NCBI GenBank assembly: GCA_023436305.1
Contig: JAEZJQ010000091.1
Span: 1 to 38,843 of the forward strand
Length of the DNA stretch: 38,843 nt
Source of the DNA: Bacillota bacterium
GTDB taxonomy: Bacteria > Bacillota > UBA4882 > UBA8346
Direction: 5' to 3'
Positions 16,865 to 24,801 of this stretch are shown piece after piece (the stretch's first letter is position 1; each line of letters starts with the position of its first letter). The notes beneath the pieces are model-generated. The model worked only from the letters and a program-made list of their open reading frames with translations, was not told the DNA's origin and did not search any database. Made by a program: the position numbers and the translations under genes.

Positions 16865-17791
16865 TTAATATTGTTTTAGCAAGAAAGACCTGGCGTATTT
16901 CGGCAGTGTTCCGGGATTCTCAACAATGTCCGCCAGAAAACGGATTTTGTTCAACTGCTTAAATAAAATTTGATTTTCATCCAATAATTTTTCGAATGCC
17001 GCCTTATCGGCACTATTTGTCAGTATTATTTCTCCGTCAGGTTGCAGCTTAATTTCACTCAACATGTCAAGCGGATTGTTGGACAATATGTTGCGCAGGA
17101 TATTTTCAAATTTCCAGATGGCCTTCTCCAATTCATCTTGAATGTCCTGAATGGTAAACTTTTTGAAGATGACTTGGTATTGATTCCCCTGAATTCCGAG
17201 GATAAAGATCCCATCCTTATCATTTTGAGCCAGCAATTGGTTGTATTGAACCAGGCTTTCCGTAGGATTTTCCTGGTAAGCTTCGGCGAAGTCATCGAAC
17301 AATTCCGGATGCTGTTGTAACTTTGCAATGAACTGCATTTGGTTGAATAGTTTTTTAAACCCGGGGCTTTTAGAGAGTATTTCACAAATCCGTTGCTTTT
17401 CATCCTCGGGAAGATCATTATATACCGCCAGTTCTCCATTATCATCCGTCATTAATTCCAAATTGGGCACGTCGATTTTGTTTTGGACCAGTTTGTTGTG
17501 GAATTCATCAAAAAGCGCTTCAAAACTGGCTTCAAGATCGGCAATACTTAACGCCCCATCTTCCATTCCTTTTAAAAAAAGGTTATTCACCCGGTACATT
17601 GGAACAATGGTGGCGGAAACGATCTTTTGAAAGATTGCACTTGAAGAACCGGCATTGCAATTATTCCTGTTCCGGTGGTTTTGGCCGGAAAAAACGGTCT
17701 CAAAAGATTCAGCCGGACTTTTTGAGTTAGCAAGATTGATTTTCGCACTTTGCCATAAATGGGATGGTGAATTAACGGGTATGGTTTGCAT
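16865..17791 (-). CDS. Uncharacterised soluble protein, 308 aa
   Basis: Unrecognised. AAGGAGG eight bases before ATG 17791 decides the start, against a longer frame beginning at 17851. It has no signal peptide or membrane segment. It is rich in Asn, Gln, Leu and acidic residues and predicted largely helical, with repeated amphipathic segments such as LFNQMQFIAKLQQHPELFDDFAEAY and LDENQILFKQLNKIRFLADIV. The N-terminal 60 residues are low-complexity and polar (NHRNRNNCN). It is transcribed alone. Upstream, GTATAA-N4-TTATAC may be an operator. Confidence 0.7.
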   Translation of the reverse strand: MQTIPVNSPSHLWQSAKINLANSKSPAESFETVFSGQNHRNRNNCNAGSSSAIFQKIVSATIVPMYRVNNLFLKGMEDGALSIADLEASFEALFDEFHNKLVQNKIDVPNLELMTDDNGELAVYNDLPEDEKQRICEILSKSPGFKKLFNQMQFIAKLQQHPELFDDFAEAYQENPTESLVQYNQLLAQNDKDGIFILGIQGNQYQVIFKKFTIQDIQDELEKAIWKFENILRNILSNNPLDMLSEIKLQPDGEIILTNSADKAAFEKLLDENQILFKQLNKIRFLADIVENPGTLPKYARSFLLKQY

Positions 17792-17853
17792 GATTTCAAC
17801 CTCCTTGTTTTGGGGAATTAACATCCTTGTTAACCCATATATCGGCAACACTT

Positions 17854-17869
17854 GTATAATAGTTTATAC
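17854..17869. promoter_or_regulatory. Inverted repeat GTATAA-TAGT-TTATAC
   Basis: A perfect 6-bp inverted repeat about 65 bp upstream of the 308-aa gene, in the expected promoter zone. It could be an operator or simply an AT-rich promoter element. Confidence 0.3.
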
Positions 17870-17923
17870 TTTTCTATAAATTCCATTATTATTAGATTTT
17901 ATTCATGTAATTCGTGGTTAGAT

Positions 17924-18506
17924 ATGAAAATATCACTGCGCCCTTTTAGGGCGCGGATTCTCGGGCTTGTGATATTTTCATTGATGCCTCTGAAAGGCCG
18001 TTTGATGGCCTTTCATCAGGGTTAATACAAAAATAAAACCATCGATCCTTTTGTCCTTCGAAAGGAAAACCAGCGTGTTTTTCGAACACGAATCCTCCGA
18101 GGTCAAAAAACATTAAATCCAAAGTTATCGCCCCAGTCCACCGGTAAATATTCTTTTTGGCTATGAAGGATGGTGGTTACTCTTTTAAAGAGCAAAGAGA
18201 TTAAAGAATTTTCATTCCTGTTTATGCCCTACGGGCATGGGTGGTTAATATGATTGATTTTGAAAAGTCTTTAACCGGATATTAAATCGGATATCTTAAT
18301 TTCCGGATTCCGATATCGCCGTCTTTTAGCGGTTTTACCGGCGTTCTGGTAAGGTTTTCATATATTTTATTTCCACATTTGTCATCAAGCTTTCCCGACA
18401 ATTTCTATGCCTATTGAATCATCATTATACGGATCTCTATCCGGGTAAGCTTTTTTATTTTCTGAGAAAATGTAAGTTTGTCACTTTCCCATATTTGATT
18501 TACATT
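17924..18506. other. Hairpin-rich non-coding region, candidate structured RNA
   Basis: No gene fits here, but many stems occur in series. ATGAAAATATCAC (17924-17936) pairs perfectly with GTGATATTTTCAT (17969-17981) and encloses GCGCCC-TTTTA-GGGCGC. TGAAAGGCC (17991-17999) pairs perfectly with GGCCTTTCA (18007-18015). Further stems are CGTGTT/AACACG (18074-18090), ATGCCC/GGGCAT (18224-18238), TTACC/GGTAA (about 18334-18352), CGGAT/ATCCG (18430-18443) and AATGTAA/TTACATT (18469-18506). The strand cannot be decided, because the stems are symmetric. A long ncRNA or a decayed element are both possible. Short stems arise easily by chance in AT-rich DNA; the 13-bp and 9-bp ones do not. Confidence 0.4.
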
Positions 18507-18540
18507 CTCTAAATCCTTACCTTCCTGAGTAATTGATAAA

Positions 18541-18578
18541 AGAAAAAATGCGGGAAAACATTTTACAATTTTTTCCGC
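18541..18578 (-). terminator. Terminator after the peptidase/membrane-protein operon
   Basis: On the minus strand GCGGAAAA and TTTTCCCGC form a stem (18550-18578) followed by ATTTTTTCT. It begins right at the stop codon of the 197-aa gene, closing the operon. Confidence 0.7.
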
Positions 18579-19172
18579 TTATAATGCCATACTAAATCCG
18601 ATTTCAATAAGTTTATTATTTTTGTAAACTTGAATGGCAGTAGCGTTAAGTTCCGGATCCAAAGGGTGAAAGCTCCTAATTAGCTCCGCGCCGTTGGCTT
18701 GTTGCTTTGGTTTTGACCAGTCCAAAACAACCCCAATTTTCAGTACATACTGCTCCAACACACGGCAGGCCTCCTGCTTGTCGGGGAAACCGTTTGGGAC
18801 TCTTAAAGTGATGCGGCTTGACTCGGGAGGAAATGTTTCGAGTGTAAACTTTGCGCCCCCAGCAAAGGTAAATAATAGGATTCCAAAATGATTGCCTTCA
18901 AAGGTACCGGTAATCTTAGCCTCACAATTATCCGGGGCCTTGAATAACTTTACGGCATAAAGATAGAGTTGATCTTTTTCGGCGTTACCGCGCCATTGCG
19001 ATAGCCAATGTTCCTGCTCATCTTCCGGGGACGCAATTGAGTTTTTTATTTCCTTCTCTTGAGCCCGGCTGACGGGGTAATCCAAATACCACGGAATCAT
19101 CGTCAAATAAAAGAAAGCGATTAAACCGAAGAACAAGATATGTTTGACAGAAGTTCTGGCTGTAGCAAGCAT
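18579..19172 (-). CDS. Membrane-anchored protein, 197 aa, possible immunity protein
   Basis: Unrecognised. One N-terminal membrane segment (about 10-29, HILFFGLIAFFYLTMIPWYL) is followed by a polar extracytoplasmic domain of about 165 residues. It has no lipobox. AAAGGAGG lies directly upstream of ATG 19172. It follows the peptidase-like gene by 23 bp and precedes a terminator, so it is the last gene of the unit. A single-pass protein facing the wall and paired with a wall-peptidase-like protein without signal peptide suggests an immunity or inhibitor role; this is inference from position and topology only. Confidence 0.65.
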   Translation of the reverse strand: MLATARTSVKHILFFGLIAFFYLTMIPWYLDYPVSRAQEKEIKNSIASPEDEQEHWLSQWRGNAEKDQLYLYAVKLFKAPDNCEAKITGTFEGNHFGILLFTFAGGAKFTLETFPPESSRITLRVPNGFPDKQEACRVLEQYVLKIGVVLDWSKPKQQANGAELIRSFHPLDPELNATAIQVYKNNKLIEIGFSMAL

Positions 19173-19195
19173 ACTAATCCTCCTTTTAGAGTAAG

Positions 19196-20200
19196 TTAAT
19201 TTTGAACCTCGATATGGAAACAGCCGTTAGAATTTCTCTCGTCGATAAGACGCGCCCGGTTTTGATCAGCAGTGATAAACAATCCGGAATTATTTGCATT
19301 AAAAACTCCTGAACCAACGTCTACTACGTTTCGTTGTGATGGGTCAGCACAGTGTCTTGATACATTACCGGGACCCTGATTATTAATTTCTTGCTCCATC
19401 GCTGCCCGGATTGTCGTGCCATTTCGGATAATCTGCTGATAAGACATACCATTGGTCTGTTGAACAAAGACATTGATTACCGCGTCACCTGGCGCTCCGT
19501 AAAGAGTCAATTGATTGTCAACATTAACATTGACTGGGTTATTAGGATTAACCAAATTTTGAAACATCGCCCGGGCTTGGTCCGCAGGGGTACGAGAAGT
19601 GCTGGTGATTGTAGCGGTTGATTGCCCTGATGCCCGTAAACCGTCCTTGATAATATCGATGGTGGCATTCCAAACCGTCGCAGCATTGGCATTGGCACCA
19701 TAGTTTACTTGAACATCGGCTAATGCTCCTACACTAGATTCACTGCTAGCGGCGATCAGATGCGTTACATCCGTAGGGTCATTAGCTAAATCAGTTCCAT
19801 TAATATGGATCGGACCATATTCAGCTTCAGGAGTATCAACCGGGACCTCATAACAAAAGACTGGATCTCCAATACGGTTCGCATAAGTTAAGCCATTTGC
19901 CCAGTATACATTCATCGTTATATTCTGTTTCAGCTCCCCATTGATAATGCTATAAGAGAGATTAATACCACCTTGGGTATTATTCCACGCAATGGATGGC
20001 CGAACCCGGTCTACTACCTCCTCCGGTACCGGAGAGGAGGTATTCGTTTCCAATTGTATTTCAGAAGTAGGAATTGAAACGCTGGTATCATTTTGTGTCA
20101 AAGTATTCACCGATAGATAGGGGCTATCGCAGTTACCATATTTTTTCGGATTAATCAATTCATTTACTGATCCGAATTGGCTTTCTCTTGGCCTTTCCAT
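19196..20200 (-). CDS. Peptidase M15/VanY-like zinc protein, possible effector
   Basis: 334 aa, no signal peptide. The N-terminal 65 residues are polar and disorder-prone. The C-terminal domain has ITSTSRTPADQARAMFQNL (198-216), like the TSxxRTPxxQ segment of DD-carboxypeptidases. It also has VSRHCADPSQRNVVDVG (His283, Asp294) and a terminal CFHIEV (His329). These give a plausible H-D-H zinc site, although the H-to-D spacing is longer than in classical VanY. The expected role is cleavage of peptidoglycan stem peptides. ATG 20200 lies 11 bp after the kinase stop with a weak ribosome site, so it is probably coupled to the kinase gene. Without an export signal it would need a dedicated secretion route, as toxins of injection systems do. 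Confidence 0.6.
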   Translation of the reverse strand: MERPRESQFGSVNELINPKKYGNCDSPYLSVNTLTQNDTSVSIPTSEIQLETNTSSPVPEEVVDRVRPSIAWNNTQGGINLSYSIINGELKQNITMNVYWANGLTYANRIGDPVFCYEVPVDTPEAEYGPIHINGTDLANDPTDVTHLIAASSESSVGALADVQVNYGANANAATVWNATIDIIKDGLRASGQSTATITSTSRTPADQARAMFQNLVNPNNPVNVNVDNQLTLYGAPGDAVINVFVQQTNGMSYQQIIRNGTTIRAAMEQEINNQGPGNVSRHCADPSQRNVVDVGSGVFNANNSGLFITADQNRARLIDERNSNGCFHIEVQN

Positions 20201-20211
20201 TATTAACTATC

Positions 20212-21174
20212 TTATTTCATTTTTAATATTCGCATTGTTTGAATGATTTCTTCCTCAATTTCCTCGGCCCACCCGTCCGGAATTTTTGCCTTATTGATCA
20301 GCGCCAGCATGCTAGTGATATCAATCAACAAAGCAAGCTTTATCCAGTCATCCGGTACGGGGTGTTTTGCCACTGCATTATAACCACTGATAAAATTTTC
20401 ATAGGTGCTTGGCACCATATATGGATTCATACTTTCCCGGCTTCTGAAAAACTTACCGATATCATAATAGATAGGCGCCGCTAGACTGTATTCGAAATCA
20501 ATGAACCAAACGCTATCCTGATTATCGATCAAAATATTTTGAGGTCCAAAATCACCATGGGAAAAAACAAAAATTAATTCCAACCGTTTTAGCATTTCTT
20601 TATTAGCAGATATGAATTTGAGGACATCATCTTTTACTGCACTACTGATATGTGAGCCGGCTATACCATTTAAATAATATTCGTGCAATATGGTGATGGG
20701 CAGTAATGCCTTTTGGATATCCAAATTTTCATTCAATAAGGCCATGGTTTCATATTCGCGGTGATGTAACAACGCTAACTTGCTCCCGATATTGTAGGCT
20801 ATTTTATCAGGAAACCTTCGATGATGATTCACATATGCCGATAAACTCATCCCATCCACATAATCCATGATTAGATAAGGCCGGTAAAAAACTTTTTTAT
20901 TGCGATTAAATAAATGGATCTGCGGCACATTTACATATTGTTTGGCGTATTGGTAAGATGCAACTTCAACGGCGCTGTTGCCACCGTTTTCGGGATAAAT
21001 TTTCAGCAAGTATTTTAGGGGAGTATTTTGGAGATGGATAATATAGTTGCTGGTACTCATCCCTTCCGGAATTAATTGTAAATGGACAACTTCAGCCTTT
21101 GGGTTATATATTGAAAATAGTTTTTGGACGGTTTTTTTATCGATGACGACATGATTATTGAGTCGAACATTCAT
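20212..21174 (-). CDS. APH/choline-kinase-fold phosphotransferase, sugar-kinase candidate
   Basis: 320 aa, cytoplasmic. Kinase motifs: YLLKIYPENGG (ATP-binding Lys), LIMDYVDGMSL (hinge), FSHGDFGPQNIL (catalytic Asp and Asn) and VWFIDFEYSLAAPIYYDIGKFF (metal-binding Asp). This is the aminoglycoside phosphotransferase/choline kinase fold, which also includes N-acetylhexosamine, maltose and methylthioribose kinases. The start codon overlaps the GH42 stop (ATGA). Tight coupling to a glycosidase and its place in a glycan operon argue for a sugar or glycoside substrate rather than an antibiotic. No resistance role is indicated. The substrate cannot be read from sequence. Confidence 0.8.
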   Translation of the reverse strand: MNVRLNNHVVIDKKTVQKLFSIYNPKAEVVHLQLIPEGMSTSNYIIHLQNTPLKYLLKIYPENGGNSAVEVASYQYAKQYVNVPQIHLFNRNKKVFYRPYLIMDYVDGMSLSAYVNHHRRFPDKIAYNIGSKLALLHHREYETMALLNENLDIQKALLPITILHEYYLNGIAGSHISSAVKDDVLKFISANKEMLKRLELIFVFSHGDFGPQNILIDNQDSVWFIDFEYSLAAPIYYDIGKFFRSRESMNPYMVPSTYENFISGYNAVAKHPVPDDWIKLALLIDITSMLALINKAKIPDGWAEEIEEEIIQTMRILKMK

Positions 21175-23228
21175 GATTCCAAATACCGTTCCAAAATTGC
21201 TACATCCTTGGGTTTTAAAACCAACTCTCCTGATTTGTCTTTTTGCGTAATCAGCTCCCGGTAATGAATCCCTTTTAAATCAATCGTAACTCCAAAATCG
21301 TTATGATTTAAAACGAAAGTAAATTCCGTATGATCTTTAAACCGCCGAGTTACTTCCACCCCTTGAACCGTCTCAAGCGGCGCCTGGATGTGCTGCTCTT
21401 CACACAAGAATTTTAGGAAACCTTGAATAAAATCAGGCTCCGGATCACTGGCAATATAATAAGCCTTCCCCTCTCCAAACTGATTTTCAGTCAATACCGG
21501 CCTTCCGGCATAAAAATCCTGTCCGTATACGGCGAAAGCTTTCGCTCCTTCGAGATGAATCAGGTCGCATAACAAACCGCACTCATAATCGCCGAATAAA
21601 TCGCCGGCAGGTTTGGTCATGATGATCCGGTTTTTCTGATCCGGGTAAAGGGCGTCAGTCTCTTCAGCCCAAATACCCATTACCTTCCTAAGCTCTCCCG
21701 GGTAACCTCCGGGGGTCACCAAATCGTTCTCATTCACTCTTCCGCTGAAAAAGGTAGTGACAAAAACGCCGCCTTGTTCAACAAACTTTTCAATCCGCCG
21801 GGCAACCCCCGGTTTCACCATATACAATACCGGGGCGATTACCAGTCCGTATTGGCCGAAATCCGCATCGGGCGGGACCATATCCACCGCAATATTCATA
21901 ATATGGAAAGCCTGATAATACTTCTCCACTTGTTCCATATATTTTAAATCCCGGCTGGGTCCACTGGAAAACTCAATCGCCCACCAGTTCTCCCAGTCAA
22001 AGATGATGGCCGCCCTGGATGCAATCCTGGAATCCAAGATTTTATCCCCCAAGCCCTTCAGCTCCGCCCCCAACTGGGCACATTCCCGGAAAACCCGGGT
22101 ATTTTCATGCCCAACATGATCAATGACCGCGCCGTGATATTTTTCACATGCGCCTATGGACCGCCGCAACTGAAAGAACATGACCGTGTCCGCCCCGTGA
22201 GCTATCGCCTGGTAACTCCAAAGCCGCATCACCCCGGGACGTCTCAACCGGTTGTAAGGCTCCCAGTTTTGCTGGCTGGGTGACTGTTCAATCAGCATAA
22301 ATGGTTGCCCATGTTTTAAACCCCGCATCAAATCGTGCCGCAAGGCGATTTTTCCAACCGGATCTTTGGCGGACGGGTAATTGTCCCAAGAAACCCAATC
22401 CAGATGTTTGGCCCACTTGAAATAATCAAGGGGCTTGAAAGTCCCCATCAGATTGGTGGTGACCGGTATCTGGGGAGTGATTTCTTTGATGGCCCGGTAT
22501 TCACCAAGATAACACGCCAATGAAGCATCCGACATAAACCGGTTATAATCGAGGGAAATGCCCTGGAAAAAAGTGAACTCGCGGGGATACCCAAAGATAT
22601 AATCTCTACCCATTTCATTGAGATACGAGGGCGGGACAATCTCATCCCAATGATAGACCGTGTGCCCCCAGAAGCTCATATTCCAGCGGCGGTTCAGTTC
22701 TGCAATCGTACCGTAGCGGTCTTTCAACCATTGGCGGAATTCCGTGGCGCAGTTTGGGCAGTAACAATAGTTGCCGTATTCATTCCCAATATGCCATACC
22801 AAAAGAGCCGGATGGTTTTGATACCGCCTGGCCATCGTTTGGGCTAGTTTTACTGAAAACTCCCGGTATTTCCGGCTATTGGGGCAGAAATTGACCCTAG
22901 CCCCATGCATCCGTTTCCGGCCTTCGATATCCACCGGCAAAATTTCCGGATATCGCCTCGACATCCAGGCCGGTTGGGCCGCGGTGGAAGTAGCCAGGCA
23001 AACATACAGGCCACTCACGGCAACCAGGTCGAGTATTTTATCCAGCCATTCGAAGCAGTATGTATCCTCGTCGGGTTGCAGTTTCGCCCAACTAAAAACC
23101 GGCAAGGTGACAATATTGATGCCGGCTTGCTTGAAAAGGCGCATATCTTCTTGCCAGATCTCTTCCGGCCATTGATCAGGGTTGTAGTCGCCTCCGTAAT
23201 AGATGGCATTTAATTTCGGATTGATCAT
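21171..23228 (-). CDS. GH42 beta-galactosidase
   Basis: 685 aa, no signal peptide, so cytoplasmic. It opens with YYGGDYNPDQWPEEIWQEDM, the GH42 signature. The acid/base is Glu150 in WHIGNEYG and the nucleophile is Glu314 in MLIEQSPS. Cys115, Cys155, Cys157 and Cys160 correspond to the zinc cluster of GH42. A trimerisation/Rossmann-like domain and a C-terminal beta domain follow. It removes beta-galactosyl residues from imported oligosaccharides, here plausibly the galactosyl branch of xyloglucan. AAAGGAGTGG precedes the start. GH29 lies 30 bp upstream and the kinase overlaps its stop. Confidence 0.93.
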   Translation of the reverse strand: MINPKLNAIYYGGDYNPDQWPEEIWQEDMRLFKQAGINIVTLPVFSWAKLQPDEDTYCFEWLDKILDLVAVSGLYVCLATSTAAQPAWMSRRYPEILPVDIEGRKRMHGARVNFCPNSRKYREFSVKLAQTMARRYQNHPALLVWHIGNEYGNYCYCPNCATEFRQWLKDRYGTIAELNRRWNMSFWGHTVYHWDEIVPPSYLNEMGRDYIFGYPREFTFFQGISLDYNRFMSDASLACYLGEYRAIKEITPQIPVTTNLMGTFKPLDYFKWAKHLDWVSWDNYPSAKDPVGKIALRHDLMRGLKHGQPFMLIEQSPSQQNWEPYNRLRRPGVMRLWSYQAIAHGADTVMFFQLRRSIGACEKYHGAVIDHVGHENTRVFRECAQLGAELKGLGDKILDSRIASRAAIIFDWENWWAIEFSSGPSRDLKYMEQVEKYYQAFHIMNIAVDMVPPDADFGQYGLVIAPVLYMVKPGVARRIEKFVEQGGVFVTTFFSGRVNENDLVTPGGYPGELRKVMGIWAEETDALYPDQKNRIIMTKPAGDLFGDYECGLLCDLIHLEGAKAFAVYGQDFYAGRPVLTENQFGEGKAYYIASDPEPDFIQGFLKFLCEEQHIQAPLETVQGVEVTRRFKDHTEFTFVLNHNDFGVTIDLKGIHYRELITQKDKSGELVLKPKDVAILERYLES

Positions 23229-23258
23229 TCAATAGACCACTCCTTTAATTTATCTTTC

Positions 23259-24572
23259 TTAATACAATTCCAACTCCACCACGGTATCCGTTTCATCCGG
23301 CAGCCGGGAACCGGGGAAATTTACAAAAACATCCCCTCGAAAATCTCTGGTATTCCACGGCTTTTCCAATATTAACTCGGAACCGTCCTGAAGCAGCCGG
23401 GCTTTCTTTACCTTTCCGTCGAGCCCCCTGAAATTTATGGGGCCGATACCCCGTTCATAGATATGGGCATAAAGCAAATTCTCTTTTTGTGTATACCTTC
23501 CCCACTCCGGTTTGGGCAATTCAGCGTTACGGCAACCATAAATCCCGGCTCCGTTCTTCCCCATCCACTCCCCAACTTCGGCCAAAATCTGAATGCTTTC
23601 GGGAGGCATCTCGCCTTGGGCATTGGGTCCCACATTCACCAGCAGATTACCATTCTTGCTGACACATTCCACCAAGGCGCGGATAATCTGCCCGGCGGAC
23701 TTGTAATCATGATCAGCCGCGCAATAACCCCAGTGATTGTTCAACGTGATACAAGCCTCCCAGGGAATGGATTGGCCATTAGCATAAGTCAATCCCTCCG
23801 GCGGGATAATCTGTTCCGGGCAAGCAAAATCACCGGAATATATGGGTAGTTCCTCCGCTGTGGTAACATATTGCTGTTCCCCGCTGGCGCCCAGCCGGTT
23901 ATCAGTAATCAGGTGGGGTTGGAGGGAACGGACCATCTCCACCAGTTCGGACGCTTTCCAGGCCTCCCCGATTAGGTTTCCGTATGCGAAGTCAAACCAC
24001 ATGATGTCAATCTTACCATACTGAGTTAATAATTCACGCACCTGGCCATGGAGATATTGCACATACTCATTAAAATCCCGTTTCTCTCCCTTATAGCCCT
24101 CATGATCACGCATCGGGTGGTATGGATCGCCAAAAACCGGGTAGCAGGGATGATGCCAGTCCAGTAAGGAATAATAGAAACCAACTTTTAACCCTTCGGC
24201 CCGGAAAGCCCCGGTAAAATCCCGGAGCAGGTCCCGGCCGGCCGGGGTGTTGGTGGCTTTATAATCCGTAAGTTTACTGTCAAAGAGGCAAAATCCGTCA
24301 TGGTGCTTGGCGGTTAATACGGCATATTTCATTCCCGCCGCCTTGGCGAGCCTGGCCCAAGCTTTCGGATCAAATTTCACCGGGTTGAATTCGGCAAAAT
24401 ATGGCTGATAATCTTCATTGCTTATCCGTTCAATACTTTTGATCCATTCTCCCCGGGCCGGAATGGCATATAAGCCCCAGTGAATAAACATCCCGAAACG
24501 ATCCGCCCGGAACCAACGAGTACGTTCGAGACGTCCGGCCGATGGCGAATTCGTTGCGTTCTCCATCTTCAA
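23259..24572 (-). CDS. GH29 alpha-L-fucosidase, cytoplasmic
   Basis: 437 aa without signal peptide. Family motifs: WFRADRFGMFIHWGLYAIPARGEW, YAVLTAKHHDGF (His90, His91), LKVGFYYSLLDWHHP, and the nucleophile Asp194 in IDIMWFDFAYG. It has WGYC and LLVNVGPNAQGEMP near the end of the barrel, then a short C-terminal beta domain. It releases alpha-L-fucose from imported oligosaccharides; fucosyl-galactosyl side chains of xyloglucan are a fitting source. The start has AGAGGTG about 8 bases upstream. It leads a unit with GH42, the kinase and the peptidase pair. Its upstream region holds a diverged repeat copy and a promoter-like box. Confidence 0.92.
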   Translation of the reverse strand: MKMENATNSPSAGRLERTRWFRADRFGMFIHWGLYAIPARGEWIKSIERISNEDYQPYFAEFNPVKFDPKAWARLAKAAGMKYAVLTAKHHDGFCLFDSKLTDYKATNTPAGRDLLRDFTGAFRAEGLKVGFYYSLLDWHHPCYPVFGDPYHPMRDHEGYKGEKRDFNEYVQYLHGQVRELLTQYGKIDIMWFDFAYGNLIGEAWKASELVEMVRSLQPHLITDNRLGASGEQQYVTTAEELPIYSGDFACPEQIIPPEGLTYANGQSIPWEACITLNNHWGYCAADHDYKSAGQIIRALVECVSKNGNLLVNVGPNAQGEMPPESIQILAEVGEWMGKNGAGIYGCRNAELPKPEWGRYTQKENLLYAHIYERGIGPINFRGLDGKVKKARLLQDGSELILEKPWNTRDFRGDVFVNFPGSRLPDETDTVVELELY

Positions 24573-24630
24573 GCACCTCTAGATTATATTTTTCAGGCGT
24601 GCTTTTCAGGGTTTTATTATGACTCCAACG

Positions 24631-24722
24631 ATTACTCCGGCGATTCAACATCTATATTTTCGAACAAGTAAACCGCAGCTATATAGCAAAATTGAATGGA
24701 TATATTAAATCACCGGAGTAAT
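24631..24722. repeat. 92-bp segment bounded by 15-bp inverted repeats
   Basis: ATTACTCCGGCGATT (24631-24645) and AATCACCGGAGTAAT (24708-24722) are inverted copies matching at 14 of 15 positions. The right arm abuts the point where the diverged repeat copy 5 loses similarity, as if an element had inserted there. No clear target duplication is visible. It also encloses the GH29 promoter-like box. Confidence 0.5.
24675..24698 (-). promoter_or_regulatory. Diverged regulator box upstream of GH29
   Basis: The minus strand reads CATTCAATTTTGCTATATAGC. It shares TTTTGCTATATA and scattered upstream bases with the box before GH31 and the transporter. The -10 candidate TATAGA lies 3 bp further away than in those two promoters, so function is less sure. 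Confidence 0.35.
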
Positions 24723-24774
24723 AATACAACAGTGGTTTAAAGCGATTAAGAAGTGTCACCCGCACAGACTTCCG
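24722..24774 (-). repeat. Copy 5 of the repeat family, inverted and diverged
   Basis: On the minus strand GGAAGTCTGTGCG, TGACACTT, AATCGCTTTAAACCACT and TGTATTA follow each other exactly as in copy 1. Similarity breaks at 24722, where the inverted-repeat segment begins. Only the left half is clear. Confidence 0.6.
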
Positions 24775-24801
24775 GGTTAAATGCACTTACCGAATCGAGG
24801 T

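Noticed and set aside
16490..16868. Plus-strand frames opposite the DVDDLAAVAAMIA fragment
   Set aside because: No ribosome sites; they look like the complement of the minus-strand remnant.
20212..21174. Aminoglycoside resistance gene
   Set aside because: It shares only the APH fold; coupling to a glycosidase and the broad substrate range of the fold argue against a resistance call.
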